NCBI RefSeq assembly: GCF_900638335.1
Contig: NZ_LR134508.1
Span: forward strand, 930,001 to 994,000
Reading direction: 5' to 3'
Source of the DNA: Campylobacter lari
GTDB taxonomy: Bacteria; Campylobacterota; Campylobacteria; Campylobacterales; Campylobacteraceae
DNA length: 64,000 bases
In this document: piece after piece, positions 26,752-36,317 of the stretch
Layout: every line of letters begins with the position of its first letter
Numbering within the stretch: position 1 is the stretch's first letter
Made by a program: the position numbers and the translations under genes
Notes under the pieces: generated by a model
The model's input: the letters and a program-made list of their open reading frames with translations, nothing else
What the model was told of the DNA's origin: nothing
Database searches by the model: none

Positions 26752-27465
26752 TTAATTTTCTTCTTTTTCTTTGTATAAAATTCTTCCACAATGTGGGCAA
26801 GTTATGATTTCATCACCTTTTAAAACAGCCAAATAAGTTTTATCATAAATTCTCATAAAACAACCATAGCAAGCATGTTTTTTTACAGGTACTACAGCGC
26901 TATTTCCCGCCCATTTTCTAATTTTTTCATAAAAAGTTAAAACTTTTTGATTTATTTCACCCATTAGTTTAACTTTCTTATCATAAATTTGCAATCTATC
27001 TTTTTCAATATCTACTAATACAGCTCTAGTTTGAGCATCAATTTGATCCACTTCATTTTCAAGTTCGTTTCTTTTAGTTTGTAATTCTTGTATGAATTTT
27101 TCTTTATTTTCTAAAATTTTATCCAATCTTTCAATTTCTTCATTTGCTGCATCAAGTTGTTCTTTAGCTATATCCTCTTCAATTTTTAAAGCATTTGCTT
27201 CTTTTTCAGTTTTTACTGCTGCACTTTTTTTGGCTATTTCTTTTATTTTTACACCAAATTCTGCAATATGATTGTTGTTTTGAATTTTTTGATTTTCTAT
27301 ATCTTTAATATCTTTCTCAAAACTAGCAATTTCTTCTTCAGTTTTATCAAGTAAATTACGCTTTTCTTTTAAATCTTTTGTAGCATCTTCTACTTTATTT
27401 GTAAAACCATCAAGTTCTTTATCAATTTGTGATAAAGTTATAAGTTGTTCTAAATATTTACTCAT
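26752..27465 (-). CDS. Coiled-coil zinc-ribbon protein (CT398-like)
   Basis: This 237-residue protein has a long coiled coil (about residues 10-180, heptads of Glu, Lys, Leu and Ile) followed by a zinc ribbon. Two CxxC pairs bind the metal: CYGCFMRI near 204-207 and CPHCGRILY near 226-229. The layout is that of the DUF164/CT398 family, whose role is unclear. Links to nucleic acids or flagellar and secretion factors have been proposed in other bacteria. It lies between the NIF3 gene (11 bp upstream) and waaA. Confidence 0.8.
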   Translation of the reverse strand: MSKYLEQLITLSQIDKELDGFTNKVEDATKDLKEKRNLLDKTEEEIASFEKDIKDIENQKIQNNNHIAEFGVKIKEIAKKSAAVKTEKEANALKIEEDIAKEQLDAANEEIERLDKILENKEKFIQELQTKRNELENEVDQIDAQTRAVLVDIEKDRLQIYDKKVKLMGEINQKVLTFYEKIRKWAGNSAVVPVKKHACYGCFMRIYDKTYLAVLKGDEIITCPHCGRILYKEKEEN

Positions 27466-27476
27466 TGAAATTTTCC

Positions 27477-28202
27477 TTAAAAATATTGAAATGGATTTTT
27501 TGAAACTGATATTATAACTTCTAAATGAAATTTTTGCAAATCTTTTGCTAAAATTTTACCAAAGCAAGATTCGCTTTCATAGTGTCCTATATCAATCAAA
27601 CTAAGTTTATTATGATAACTTTCCAAAGCTTGATGATATTTAAAATCTCCACTTAAAAAACAATCCGCCTTAACACTAGAAATTAAATCTCCACCACTGC
27701 CTGTGCATATTGCTAAAGTTTTAATTTTCTCATTACCTGCGTTTACAACTCTTATGCAATCAAGCTTTAAACTTTTTTTTACATGATTAATTAAATCGCT
27801 AAATTTAAAATCAACATCACAATAAATTAAAAACTCATTTTGTTCTTTGATTTTAAATCCTAAAATTTCACGAGCAAAATAAGCATTTAAATGACTTAAA
27901 TCAAAATTCGTATGCATAGCAATTAAAGCTATGTTTTTTTGTATCATTTTAGTAAGAATATTTTGCGGATAAAACACCCCGCTTAAGTTTTTTAAACCTT
28001 TAAAAATCAAAGGATGATGAACTATAAAAAGTGAATTTTCACGTGCATTTTCAATTAAATGCATATCCACATCAAGAGCAAGATAAATTTGATTTACTTC
28101 TTGATCTAAAGTTCCAAGTAATAAGCCACTATTATCCCATGAACTTTGCGTGTTAAATGGGCTAATAGTATCCAAATAATCATAAATTTCTTTAATTTTC
28201 AT
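27477..28202 (-). CDS. NIF3/YbgI-family dinuclear metal protein
   Basis: This 241-residue protein belongs to the NIF3 family, which forms toroidal hexamers with a two-metal site. Metal ligands are visible in [11 protein letters not shown] (two His), in HTNFD and near the C-terminus in IDIGHYESE. The N-terminal WDNSGLLLG is typical. Some members act as GTP cyclohydrolase-like or metal chaperone proteins, but the function here is open. It overlaps glyQ by 11 bp. Confidence 0.85.
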   Translation of the reverse strand: MKIKEIYDYLDTISPFNTQSSWDNSGLLLGTLDQEVNQIYLALDVDMHLIENARENSLFIVHHPLIFKGLKNLSGVFYPQNILTKMIQKNIALIAMHTNFDLSHLNAYFAREILGFKIKEQNEFLIYCDVDFKFSDLINHVKKSLKLDCIRVVNAGNEKIKTLAICTGSGGDLISSVKADCFLSGDFKYHQALESYHNKLSLIDIGHYESESCFGKILAKDLQKFHLEVIISVSKNPFQYF

Positions 28203-29052
28203 CTAAACTTTCTTTATACACCAAGGCACAATTTTTAGATAATTCTCTAATTTTAAGCATAAAGTCTTGTCTTTGAGTTACTGAAATAGCTCCTCTTGCA
28301 TCAAGCAAGTTGAAAGTATGCGCTGCTAACATACAATAATCATATGCGGGTAAAGCAAGCTTTGCTTCTAATGCATTTTTACACTCATTATAAGCATTTT
28401 CAAATTGCACATTTAAAGTTTTAACATCACTTACTTCAAAATTATATTTACTAAATTCAAACTCACCTTGCTTATGAACATCTTTATAAGTAATTTTTTC
28501 ACCGTTAAATTCATTCCAAACTATATCATACACATTATCTACATCTTGTAAATACATTGCAAGTCTTTCTAAACCATAGGTAATTTCAGCACTTACTAAA
28601 TCTACGCTTATACCGCCAACTTGTTGAAAATAAGTAAATTGTGTCACTTCCATACCATCAAGCCAAACTTCCCAACCTAAACCCCAAGCACCTAAACTTG
28701 GACTTTCCCAGTTATCTTCAACAAAACGAATATCATGTGATTTTAAATCAAAACCTAAATTTTCTAAACTTTTTAAGTATAATTCTTGGATATTATCAGG
28801 ACTTGGTTTAATCAAAACTTGAAATTGATAATAAGCACCTAGTCTATTAGGATTTTCACCATATCTTCCATCAGTTGGTCTTCTACTTGGTGCCACATAA
28901 GCAGTTGCCCATGGTTTTTTTCCTAAACTTCTTAAAAAAGTTGCCGGGTGAAAAGTCCCTGCACCTGCTGGAAAGTCATAAGGTTGCATAATAGCACAAC
29001 CTTGCTTTTGCCAAAATTCTTGCAAATTTAATATCATTTGAGAAAAGGTCAT
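28192..29052 (-). CDS. glyQ: Glycyl-tRNA synthetase alpha subunit
   Basis: This is the catalytic alpha chain of the tetrameric alpha2beta2 bacterial glycyl-tRNA synthetase. It has 286 residues. Motifs are [48 protein letters not shown] and [26 protein letters not shown]. The beta subunit glyS is not in the window and must be elsewhere, as is usual in Campylobacter. Confidence 0.96.
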   Translation of the reverse strand: MTFSQMILNLQEFWQKQGCAIMQPYDFPAGAGTFHPATFLRSLGKKPWATAYVAPSRRPTDGRYGENPNRLGAYYQFQVLIKPSPDNIQELYLKSLENLGFDLKSHDIRFVEDNWESPSLGAWGLGWEVWLDGMEVTQFTYFQQVGGISVDLVSAEITYGLERLAMYLQDVDNVYDIVWNEFNGEKITYKDVHKQGEFEFSKYNFEVSDVKTLNVQFENAYNECKNALEAKLALPAYDYCMLAAHTFNLLDARGAISVTQRQDFMLKIRELSKNCALVYKESLDEN

Positions 29053-29555
29053 TTTTCATCCTTTATTTCTTCTGGCTTTTCAGGCGAATTTGCATACAAT
29101 TCTACTGTTTTATTCCACATCATTTTATATTTTCTTTTTAGAAATTCTACTTCATTGCGCGCATATTTAAGTTGCTCGTTAAGATTTTCTATAGTTTTTC
29201 TATCCTCATCATAAAGTTCTTGCATAGAATAAAGAGCATCTTTTAAAAATTTATTCTCACCCTTTAAAGCTTCTAAGGTCTCATCCTTAGCATCAAGAAC
29301 TTTTTCATGTAAATTTAAAATAGTTCCTATGGTTTTTTCTACAAAACTTTCTCCTGCTAAAGTCATAGAGTTTACCATAGCAGGTTGTTTTGAGCTCATA
29401 GGTACCACACTAAAAGTTCCTTGGTTGGCTTCTATATAAATTTTACCCTCTTCTTCTTTGAAATTTAAAGCACCATTTGCCATCATTCCTTTTACAACAT
29501 CTTCAGATAAATGCACCAATTGACAAAATTCTTTTAATTCCAAGTAAGTTTGCAT
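29049..29555 (-). CDS. Conserved hypothetical coiled-coil protein (DUF3972-like)
   Basis: This 168-residue protein starts with a helix-turn-helix-like segment ([27 protein letters not shown]). It then has a predicted long coiled coil from about residue 75 to 155 ([23 protein letters not shown] and onward). There is no signal peptide. A gene of this kind occurs between purE and glyQ in C. jejuni. The layout would suit a DNA- or partner-binding adaptor, but no function is known to me. It overlaps glyQ by 4 bp. Confidence 0.65.
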   Translation of the reverse strand: MQTYLELKEFCQLVHLSEDVVKGMMANGALNFKEEEGKIYIEANQGTFSVVPMSSKQPAMVNSMTLAGESFVEKTIGTILNLHEKVLDAKDETLEALKGENKFLKDALYSMQELYDEDRKTIENLNEQLKYARNEVEFLKRKYKMMWNKTVELYANSPEKPEEIKDEK

Positions 29556-29564
29556 ATATGCTCC

Positions 29565-30059
29565 TTAAAGAAAAACTTCAATTGTATTAGAATCTTGGAT
29601 TAATTTTTCTTGTTGTTTTTGTCTATCTTCTAATAATTTTTGCGCTAAAGACTCATCATCTATTGCTAAAATTTGTACAGCTAAATAAGCTGCATTAATA
29701 GCTCCTGCTTTACCTATAGCTACAGTTGCCACAGGAATTCCACTTGGCATTTGCACAGTTGAAAATAAAGAATCCATGCTTGCTAAATTACTTCCTGGCA
29801 TAGGTATACCTAAAACAGGTTTTGTTGTGTGTGCTGCAACAGCTCCTGCTAAATGTGCCGCCATGCCCGCTGCGGCGATAAATACTTTAGCACCTTTTTC
29901 TTCTGCATTTTTAATGTATTCTTGGGTTCTTTGGGGACTTCTATGAGCTGAAGTGATTAAGATTTCATATTTAACATCAAATTTTTCCAAAATTCCCAAA
30001 GCTTCTTTTACCACATCATAATCACTCTTGCTTCCCATTAATATAGAAACAAATTTCAT
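29565..30059 (-). CDS. purE: N5-carboxyaminoimidazole ribonucleotide mutase
   Basis: PurE moves the carboxyl group of N5-CAIR to make CAIR in purine synthesis. It has 164 residues. The substrate loop MGSKSDYDV is at 8-16, with SAHRSPQRT and [59 protein letters not shown] blocks spread over the length. It overlaps the U32 gene by 4 bp. Confidence 0.96.
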   Translation of the reverse strand: MKFVSILMGSKSDYDVVKEALGILEKFDVKYEILITSAHRSPQRTQEYIKNAEEKGAKVFIAAAGMAAHLAGAVAAHTTKPVLGIPMPGSNLASMDSLFSTVQMPSGIPVATVAIGKAGAINAAYLAVQILAIDDESLAQKLLEDRQKQQEKLIQDSNTIEVFL

Positions 30060-31312
30060 TCAACACTCCTTCTTAAAAAGCTAAATTCTGGAAGCTTAAA
30101 TGGCAAAGCAATTTCGTTTTCATTGCCACTATGAATTTCACTAAATTCTTTATTACTTTTAGCTACTAATTGCTTAAAAACTATAATTTTTTTACCATCA
30201 TTTTCATAAATTAAGCCTAATTTATTTTCTCCTAATTCTATATTAGAATTAACCGGGGCTAAAATTTCATATTCTTTGTTTAATTCTATTTTGCCTTTAC
30301 ATTTAAAAAACTCGCCATCTTCACTAATGGCATGCACTTGATGAGTTCCTTCTTCTATGCTTGTATCATGATTAATAGAATCTGTTTTTTCATATGCCCT
30401 TGAAACTAAATATCCGTCTGTAAAACCTCTGTGTTTTAAAGTATGAATTTCTTTTTCATATTTGCTCGCATCAAAAGTATCTTGCAATACATCTTGCACT
30501 GCCATTTTATAAGTTCTTGTAGTCAAAGCTACATAGTACTCGCTTTTTGTTCTTCCTTCTATTTTAAAAGCATGAATACAATTTTCTTGCATAATTTTTT
30601 GAATATATGAGCTTAAATTTAAATCTTTAGAATTAAACACATGCGTGCCGTTTTCATCTTCTTCTAATCTAAAAAGCGTATTTGTTTCTGGATTTTTTGC
30701 ATAAAGCTCATAATTAAATCTACAATCATTTGCACACGATCCACGATTACTCATACGTCCACTTTGTACTGAGCTTATTAAACATCTACCAGAATATGCA
30801 AAACACATAGAGCCATGGACAAAACTTTCAAGTTCGATATCACAATTATTTTTTAAATCTTTTGCATCTTTTAAGCCAAGCTCCCTTGCTATAACAACAC
30901 GTTTAGCTCCCATATCTTTATAAACTTGAGCGTCTAAATAGTTTAAAATATTAGCTTGAGTAGATACATGAAGATTAATTTCAGGTGCAAGCTCCCTAAC
31001 CAAACGCATAGCACCTACAGAAGCTACTATAAAAGCATCAGGTTTCATCTCTTTTAATTTCAAAACATGCCTTTTTAAACCCTCAATTTGTGAACTAAAA
31101 TGAAAACCATTAATAGTTACATAAATTTTTTTTCCTCTTGCATGAGTGTAATCAATAGCTTCTTTAAAAGTTTCATAGTTAAAATCTCTAGCAGTTCTTG
31201 CTCTTAGTGAAAAATTACTCACTCCTGCATAAATAGCATCAGCCCCATAAGCTAATGCTATTTTTAATTTTGTAAAATTACCCGCAGGAGCTACTATTTC
31301 AGGAATAATCAT
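30056..31312 (-). CDS. Peptidase U32 family protein (TrhP/YegQ-like)
   Basis: This 418-residue protein of the U32 family has the signature ESFVHGSMCFAYSGRCLISS with the following cysteines (GSCANDCRF) that bind an Fe-S cluster in related proteins. Members such as E. coli TrhP take part in 5-hydroxyuridine formation in tRNA. Others were annotated as collagenases (PrtC). The tRNA role is the more likely one, by family. The start at 31312 overlaps the cheZ stop by 4 bp. Confidence 0.85.
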   Translation of the reverse strand: MIIPEIVAPAGNFTKLKIALAYGADAIYAGVSNFSLRARTARDFNYETFKEAIDYTHARGKKIYVTINGFHFSSQIEGLKRHVLKLKEMKPDAFIVASVGAMRLVRELAPEINLHVSTQANILNYLDAQVYKDMGAKRVVIARELGLKDAKDLKNNCDIELESFVHGSMCFAYSGRCLISSVQSGRMSNRGSCANDCRFNYELYAKNPETNTLFRLEEDENGTHVFNSKDLNLSSYIQKIMQENCIHAFKIEGRTKSEYYVALTTRTYKMAVQDVLQDTFDASKYEKEIHTLKHRGFTDGYLVSRAYEKTDSINHDTSIEEGTHQVHAISEDGEFFKCKGKIELNKEYEILAPVNSNIELGENKLGLIYENDGKKIIVFKQLVAKSNKEFSEIHSGNENEIALPFKLPEFSFLRRSVE

Positions 31313-32022
31313 TTTTTTCCTAAACTTGCGATTAATGCCTCAATATCATCATTGCTTACAACATCTGCAGTTGTATCACCTTGGATATGCACAGCCGATC
31401 CAACGCGTTTTTCATCATCAATTTTACCCTCAAATAAACTACTCATATATCTACTTAAAGCTCTCATGACATTAATAACACGCTCTATTTTTTGACGATG
31501 AATATCTTGATATTGCATAGCATCCATTGCCATCATAACCTCATCTTGTCCAGTTTGCAAACAACCTGTAATTTCATCTATAATATTTTTGGCATTGTTA
31601 TTAGTTTCTATAGCCTCTTTAAAACTTGCAACATTAGGAAATTTTGCATTTAATTTCTCAAAAATTTCTATATTTTTGTTCAAAGCGTCACTAATTACAC
31701 AAAGCTCATTTTCTGAATTTGCAAAAAAATCATTAATAGCTTCTAGTTTTTCCATCATTTCGGTAGCTTTGATTTCACTATCTCTTGTAACATCATCAAG
31801 TTGATGTACAACTTTATGTTCTTTACTAGGTGGTGGTGGTGGCCAAGCCATATCTGCTCTTGCTTTATAATCACCATTAATCATTTCTTCTACAATTTGC
31901 TGATTTTTTGCTTCATCTTCATAATCTGTCTCAGATTTTGCTTCCACATCTTCCACAGAGTCAAGATCTAAGTCTTCAGTGCTATTCATTAAAGCATCTA
32001 ATTCTTCTTGAGTCATTGTCAC
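31309..32022 (-). CDS. cheZ: CheZ-like chemotaxis phosphatase
   Basis: This 237-residue, mostly helical protein is the remote CheZ of epsilonproteobacteria, which dephosphorylates CheY. The active-site helix reads AMQYQDIHRQKIERVINVM, where the Asp-x-x-x-Gln pattern of CheZ is kept (D and Q about four apart). The acidic N-terminus (residues 1-45) and the C-terminal tail ending DIEALIASLGKK could bind CheY, as the C-terminal peptide does in E. coli. Its gene is upstream of U32 and purE and divergent from glnA. Confidence 0.82.
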   Translation of the reverse strand: MTMTQEELDALMNSTEDLDLDSVEDVEAKSETDYEDEAKNQQIVEEMINGDYKARADMAWPPPPPSKEHKVVHQLDDVTRDSEIKATEMMEKLEAINDFFANSENELCVISDALNKNIEIFEKLNAKFPNVASFKEAIETNNNAKNIIDEITGCLQTGQDEVMMAMDAMQYQDIHRQKIERVINVMRALSRYMSSLFEGKIDDEKRVGSAVHIQGDTTADVVSNDDIEALIASLGKK

Positions 32023-32171
32023 ACCTTTTTTAATAATAAAAACTAATGCGAGATTATATTACAAAAAAATATAAACCAATATTAATTTTATTAATTAATT
32101 ATATAAATTTATTTTTTTACATTTGACTATAAAAAAAATATTAATTTAAACTTAATTTAAAAAAAATATAC

Positions 32172-32177
32172 TACAAT
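32172..32177 (+). promoter_or_regulatory. glnA: Possible -10 box of glnA
   Basis: TACAAT lies 36 bp before the glnA ATG in an extremely AT-rich 190-bp gap. AAGGAG precedes the ATG. No nitrogen-regulated (NtrC) site is obvious. Confidence 0.4.
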
Positions 32178-32212
32178 CTTAAAAATTAAAACATATTTAA
32201 AAAGGAGATAAA

Positions 32213-33643
32213 ATGGGTAAATTTGTAAATAATATTGATGAATTTTTTAGTTATTGTCAAGAGCACGAAGTAATGTTTGTTGATTTTAGATTTACCGATA
32301 TGATAGGTACTTGGCATCACATCACTTACAATATAAAAGCAATTGATGATAATACTTTTGAAAATGGGATTCCTTTTGATGCAAGTTCTTTACATGGTTG
32401 GCAACCGATAGAAAAATCGGATATGATTTTAAAACCCGATGTAGAAAGTGCGTTTTTAGATCCTTTTACAGCAGATCCTACTATTATAGTAATTTGTGAT
32501 GTATATGATATCTACAAAGAACAAATGTATGAAAAATGTCCAAGAAGTATTGCTAAAAAAGCAATGCAACACTTAAGTACGAGTAATATTGCTGATACAG
32601 CTTATTTTGGTCCTGAAAATGAATTTTTTATTTTTGATAATGTAAAAATAGTTGATTCTTCTCATTGTGCAAAATATGAAGTTGATACTGAAGAGGGTGA
32701 ATGGAACGACAATAAAGATTTTACAGATAGCTATAACAGTGGACATCGTCCAAGAAATAAAGGTGGATATTTTCCTGTAAGTCCTATTGACTCGAGCGTG
32801 GATATTAGATCTGAAATGGTGCAAGTTTTAGAAAGAGTGGGTTTAAAAACCTTTGTACATCACCATGAAGTAGCACAAGGACAAGCTGAAATTGGTGTAG
32901 AATTTGGAAATTTAGTTGAAGCTGCTGATAATGTGCAAATTTACAAATATGTAGTAAAAATGGTAGCGCATTTAAACGGAAAAACAGCAACTTTCATGCC
33001 AAAACCACTTTATGGAGACAATGGGAGTGGTATGCATGTACATATGAGTCTTTGGAAAGATGGAGTAAATTTATTTTATAATAAAGAAGGCTATGGAAAG
33101 CTAAGTGAATGTGCCATTAATTACATTGGTGGAATTTTAGCTAATGCAAGAAGTGTTGCAGCATTTACCAATCCTAGTTCAAATTCTTATAAAAGAATAG
33201 TTCCAGGTTTTGAAGCACCTTGTATATTAACTTATTCTTGTCAAAATCGCTCTGCAAGTTGTCGCGTGCCTTATGGTATTAATGAAAAAAGCGCAAGAGT
33301 TGAAATAAGATTCCCTGATAGTACTTCTAATCCTTACCTAGCTTTTACAAGCTTACTTATGGCAGGACTTGATGGCATTAAAAATAAAACCATACCAGTT
33401 GGACCTATGGATGAAAATTTATTTGCACTAACCCTAGATGAAATTAGAGAAAAAGGTATAGAACAATTACCTCATACTTTAAGAGGATCTTTAGAAGCAC
33501 TCATTAGAAAAAATGCTTTCTTAAAACCTGTTATGAGTGATGTGTTTATTGATGATTATCAACATATGAAATTTGAAACTCAAGTATGGCCTGTAGAAGC
33601 TAGACCAACTGCATATGAGTTTAAAACTTGTTATTCCTGCTAA
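32213..33643 (+). CDS. glnA: Glutamine synthetase type I
   Basis: Glutamine synthetase joins ammonium to glutamate using ATP. This 476-residue GSI has the beta-grasp start ([17 protein letters not shown]), PENEFFIFD, the metal site near [22 protein letters not shown], and the arginine-rich [12 protein letters not shown] and ARVEIRFPD blocks. The adenylylation loop region near KPVMSDVF... lacks an obvious NLY(D/E) Tyr motif, so I cannot say if it is adenylylated. It stands alone and ends at a strong bidirectional terminator. Confidence 0.96.
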   Translation: MGKFVNNIDEFFSYCQEHEVMFVDFRFTDMIGTWHHITYNIKAIDDNTFENGIPFDASSLHGWQPIEKSDMILKPDVESAFLDPFTADPTIIVICDVYDIYKEQMYEKCPRSIAKKAMQHLSTSNIADTAYFGPENEFFIFDNVKIVDSSHCAKYEVDTEEGEWNDNKDFTDSYNSGHRPRNKGGYFPVSPIDSSVDIRSEMVQVLERVGLKTFVHHHEVAQGQAEIGVEFGNLVEAADNVQIYKYVVKMVAHLNGKTATFMPKPLYGDNGSGMHVHMSLWKDGVNLFYNKEGYGKLSECAINYIGGILANARSVAAFTNPSSNSYKRIVPGFEAPCILTYSCQNRSASCRVPYGINEKSARVEIRFPDSTSNPYLAFTSLLMAGLDGIKNKTIPVGPMDENLFALTLDEIREKGIEQLPHTLRGSLEALIRKNAFLKPVMSDVFIDDYQHMKFETQVWPVEARPTAYEFKTCYSC

Positions 33644-33670
33644 TTTTTGATGCCTTTTTGGCATCAAAAA
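33644..33670. terminator. Bidirectional terminator between glnA and purU
   Basis: An 11-bp stem (TTTTTGATGCC / GGCATCAAAAA) with a TTTTT loop lies between the two convergent genes. A-tracts and T-tracts on both sides let it work in either direction. Confidence 0.85.
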
Positions 33671-33671
33671 T

Positions 33672-34499
33672 TTAAAACACTATTGTTTTATTTTCGTGTA
33701 TAAAAATCCTATCATCAAATACTAAGTCTAAAGCCTTAGAAAAAACATTTTTTTCCACATTACGACCTGCTTGTTGCATAGCCTGCCAAGAATATTCATG
33801 AGTAACCGGTATAACATCTTGGGTGATAATTGGTCCCTCATCTAAGTTATTATTTACAAAATGTGCTGTTGCACCTATAATCTTCACTCCTCTTTCATAA
33901 GCTTGCTTATAAGGATTAGCTCCTATAAATGCAGGTAAAAAAGAATGGTGGATATTAATAATCTTTCCTTCGAAATGCTCCACAAAAGTTGGAGATAATA
34001 TTCTCATATATTTTGCTAAAACAATATAGTCAAACTCATACTGTTTTAAACACTCTAGTAATTTTTTTTCATGCTCTTGTCTGCTTAAATCCTGTGCCAA
34101 AATAGTATGAAAAGGTATGTTAAATTTATCCACTAAAGGTTTTAATATCTCATAATTTGCAATAACTGCTTTAATATTTGCATTAAATTCGCCACTAAAT
34201 TGACGGATAAGCAACTCACCCAAACAATGAGTTTCTTTAGTAGCTAAAACAATAATATCTTTTTTTCTCTTTGGTGTAATTTCAATTTGTGCATTATCAG
34301 GAAGCATAGCTTCAAGTGTTCCTTTAAAAGCTTTTATATCAAGCTCACCTTCTAAATGCGCCCTAAAGAAAAAACGATCCTCTCCAACAAATTCATCATT
34401 TTTTATAATATTGATTCTGTATTTAAAAATAACATCTGAAATTCTATAAATCAATCCTTTTTCATCACTACTTGAAATTTTTAAAATATATTCATTCAT
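33672..34499 (-). CDS. purU: Formyltetrahydrofolate deformylase
   Basis: PurU hydrolyses 10-formyl-THF to formate and THF, balancing one-carbon pools. The 275-residue protein has an N-terminal ACT-like domain (about 1-80) and a formyltransferase-fold domain with NIHHSFLPAFIGANPYKQAYERGVKIIGATAHFV and the catalytic Asp in LDEGPIITQD. It is 2 bp from cca and is part of a minus-strand run that starts at or above the TPR gene. Confidence 0.93.
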   Translation of the reverse strand: MNEYILKISSSDEKGLIYRISDVIFKYRINIIKNDEFVGEDRFFFRAHLEGELDIKAFKGTLEAMLPDNAQIEITPKRKKDIIVLATKETHCLGELLIRQFSGEFNANIKAVIANYEILKPLVDKFNIPFHTILAQDLSRQEHEKKLLECLKQYEFDYIVLAKYMRILSPTFVEHFEGKIINIHHSFLPAFIGANPYKQAYERGVKIIGATAHFVNNNLDEGPIITQDVIPVTHEYSWQAMQQAGRNVEKNVFSKALDLVFDDRIFIHENKTIVF

Positions 34500-34501
34500 T
34501 T

Positions 34502-35605
34502 TTACTCCTTTATATAGTTTTTTAATTCTTGCAATCTTCTTTTTTCAAGCTCAATCCCAAGTTCTTTCCCACTAAATCCTTCCTTTAGTAAATCATTTGC
34601 ACTAATTTTACTTTCAAAAGCACGATGATATAAATTTAAATTTTTTGCTTGTGTTATACGCTCATTATCCCAAAGTCCAAGCCATTTGCAAAGTGGTATT
34701 TTTAAAGCAATTTTAGCTAAATTAAAATCATCAATTTTACCTAAAATAAACTCTTGTTCACATTTTTTTAATAGTTCTTTTTTTAATTTTGTTTTTTTAA
34801 AAAATTCCTCTTTATTTATATGAAAAAAATTCAAATACAAATACAAAAACAAAGCCTCATTGCAAATTAACTTTTGACTTTGCTCTAATAGCCTTTCAAA
34901 TTCTTCATTGCAATTTTGATGAAAAAAGATTTTTTCTTCTAAATTTAAAATTTTAAAATACTCATAAGCTTTATTTAATCTTGAAGTTTTAAAAATTTTA
35001 TAAAGTTCATTATTAATGCGTTCTTTAGATAAATCACTTATATCCATAGTTTGCATTAATTTTAAACTTTCATTTGCAATTATTAAATCAAACCTGCATG
35101 CAAAAGAAATTCCACGAAGTACTCTTAAACTATCTTCAACAAAACTTTTATCATCAATATGTCTTATAATCTTTGCTTGTAAATCTTGCAAACCATTAAA
35201 AAAATCTAAAAATTCAAAATCGAAAATATTTATCATTAATGCATTAATGGTAAAATCCCTTCTTTTAGCTCCTTCTTGTTCATCATTACAAACTTTAACC
35301 TCAAAACCTCTATGGCCTGTAGAAATTTTATTTTCATAACGTGCTAGAGCTAAATCAAATTTTTTGTATTTATATACAAAAAAACTTTTTCCTACTCCAT
35401 TTGCACCAAGTTTTTGCATTAAATCATCAAAAATTTTAGGCTCAATATCATAAATTTCTATATCATAATCATCACTAGATAAATCTAAAAAAGAATTCCT
35501 TACACAACCACCTACCAAATAAGCTCTTTGCGTGTAAGGTTTAAATACATTTTTAATTCTTAAAAAATCTTGATCATTTTTTAAGTCTATCTTCAATCTT
35601 TGCAA
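34502..35605 (-). CDS. cca: CCA tRNA nucleotidyltransferase / poly(A) polymerase family
   Basis: This 367-residue enzyme adds or repairs the CCA tail of tRNAs. The nucleotidyltransferase core shows YLVGGCVRNSFLDLSSDDYDIEIYDI, the RRDFTINALMINI block and DPLRVLRGISFACRF-like EDSLRVLRGISFACRF. The first codon taken here is TTG (35603-35605), which overlaps the previous gene by 32 bp. A second TTG nine bases later is equally possible. There is no ATG nearby. Confidence 0.9.
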   Translation of the reverse strand: MQRLKIDLKNDQDFLRIKNVFKPYTQRAYLVGGCVRNSFLDLSSDDYDIEIYDIEPKIFDDLMQKLGANGVGKSFFVYKYKKFDLALARYENKISTGHRGFEVKVCNDEQEGAKRRDFTINALMINIFDFEFLDFFNGLQDLQAKIIRHIDDKSFVEDSLRVLRGISFACRFDLIIANESLKLMQTMDISDLSKERINNELYKIFKTSRLNKAYEYFKILNLEEKIFFHQNCNEEFERLLEQSQKLICNEALFLYLYLNFFHINKEEFFKKTKLKKELLKKCEQEFILGKIDDFNLAKIALKIPLCKWLGLWDNERITQAKNLNLYHRAFESKISANDLLKEGFSGKELGIELEKRRLQELKNYIKE

Positions 35606-36011
35606 GTAAAAACTCTAAAAAGGTAATTGTAATATCTAGTCTTTTTTCTATATGTTCATCTTTGGTATTTTTCAATCCTTCAAATAAAACCAAAATACGC
35701 TCTCTGAGATTTTTTAAGAAAAATTCTTCATTGTTTATAATACTTTCTTCTTTTTTCTCTAAAGCTTCAACCTTAATAGCGACATTTTGTTTATCATCTT
35801 TTACTTTTACTTCTAAATCATCTAATTCTTGAATTAGCTCTTGAGCAACCTTGTTAATTTCTTCTTTGATTTTTTTCTCTTGCACATTAACACTTTTTTC
35901 CTGAGTAATTTCTTCTACCATAGGAGCAAATTCATCATTTTTACTTTTTTTATTATCTAATTCTGAATTAACTTCACTAATAGCCATTTTTGCTAAATCT
36001 TCTATATTCAT
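35574..36011 (-). CDS. ciaD: CiaD-like protein (putative flagellar-secreted invasion antigen)
   Basis: This 145-residue, highly charged, largely helical protein has no signal peptide. Its place between cca and a small TPR gene matches C. jejuni CiaD, a protein reported to be exported through the flagellar apparatus into host cells. The C-terminal third (FLKNLRERILVLFEGLKNT and FLEFLLAKIEDRLKK) is the best conserved part by my memory. I take the ATG at 36011 because it overlaps the stop codon of the TPR gene in ATGA. An upstream in-frame ATG at 36026 is less likely. Function by homology only. Confidence 0.65.
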   Translation of the reverse strand: MNIEDLAKMAISEVNSELDNKKSKNDEFAPMVEEITQEKSVNVQEKKIKEEINKVAQELIQELDDLEVKVKDDKQNVAIKVEALEKKEESIINNEEFFLKNLRERILVLFEGLKNTKDEHIEKRLDITITFLEFLLAKIEDRLKK

Positions 36012-36253
36012 AGCTTTATCAACCACCTTTTAAATTCATTAATTTCTTCTTCACTTTTCATATTGACAAAAAAATCAAGCATATCGTAATTTAAATCTTC
36101 ATGATTGGAACGCAAGCCACTTAAACGCCTTATAGCATCAATAGCGTTTTTATTTTGTGGATCTTGTTTTAGTATATTTTTATAAATATCCAAAGCTTCA
36201 TCTTTTAAACCTTGTGCTTCATAAATAGAAGCTTCTGTTACTGTATATCGCAT
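36008..36253 (-). CDS. Small TPR-like protein
   Basis: This protein of about 81 residues contains one tetratricopeptide-like motif (ASIYEAQGLKDEALDIYKNILKQDPQNKNAI) and a charged C-terminus ending in FKRWLIKL. I chose the ATG at 36253 (MRYTVTEASIYEAQ) over the longer frame from 36292, whose extra 13 residues look non-conserved. It precedes the CiaD-like gene with a 4-bp overlap, so the two are translationally coupled and may work together. Confidence 0.65.
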   Translation of the reverse strand: MRYTVTEASIYEAQGLKDEALDIYKNILKQDPQNKNAIDAIRRLSGLRSNHEDLNYDMLDFFVNMKSEEEINEFKRWLIKL

Positions 36254-36317
36254 TATCAACTCACAAAAAATAAAATGCCAAAATTCTAACAAAAAAGACT
36301 TTAATTTATTTTAATTT

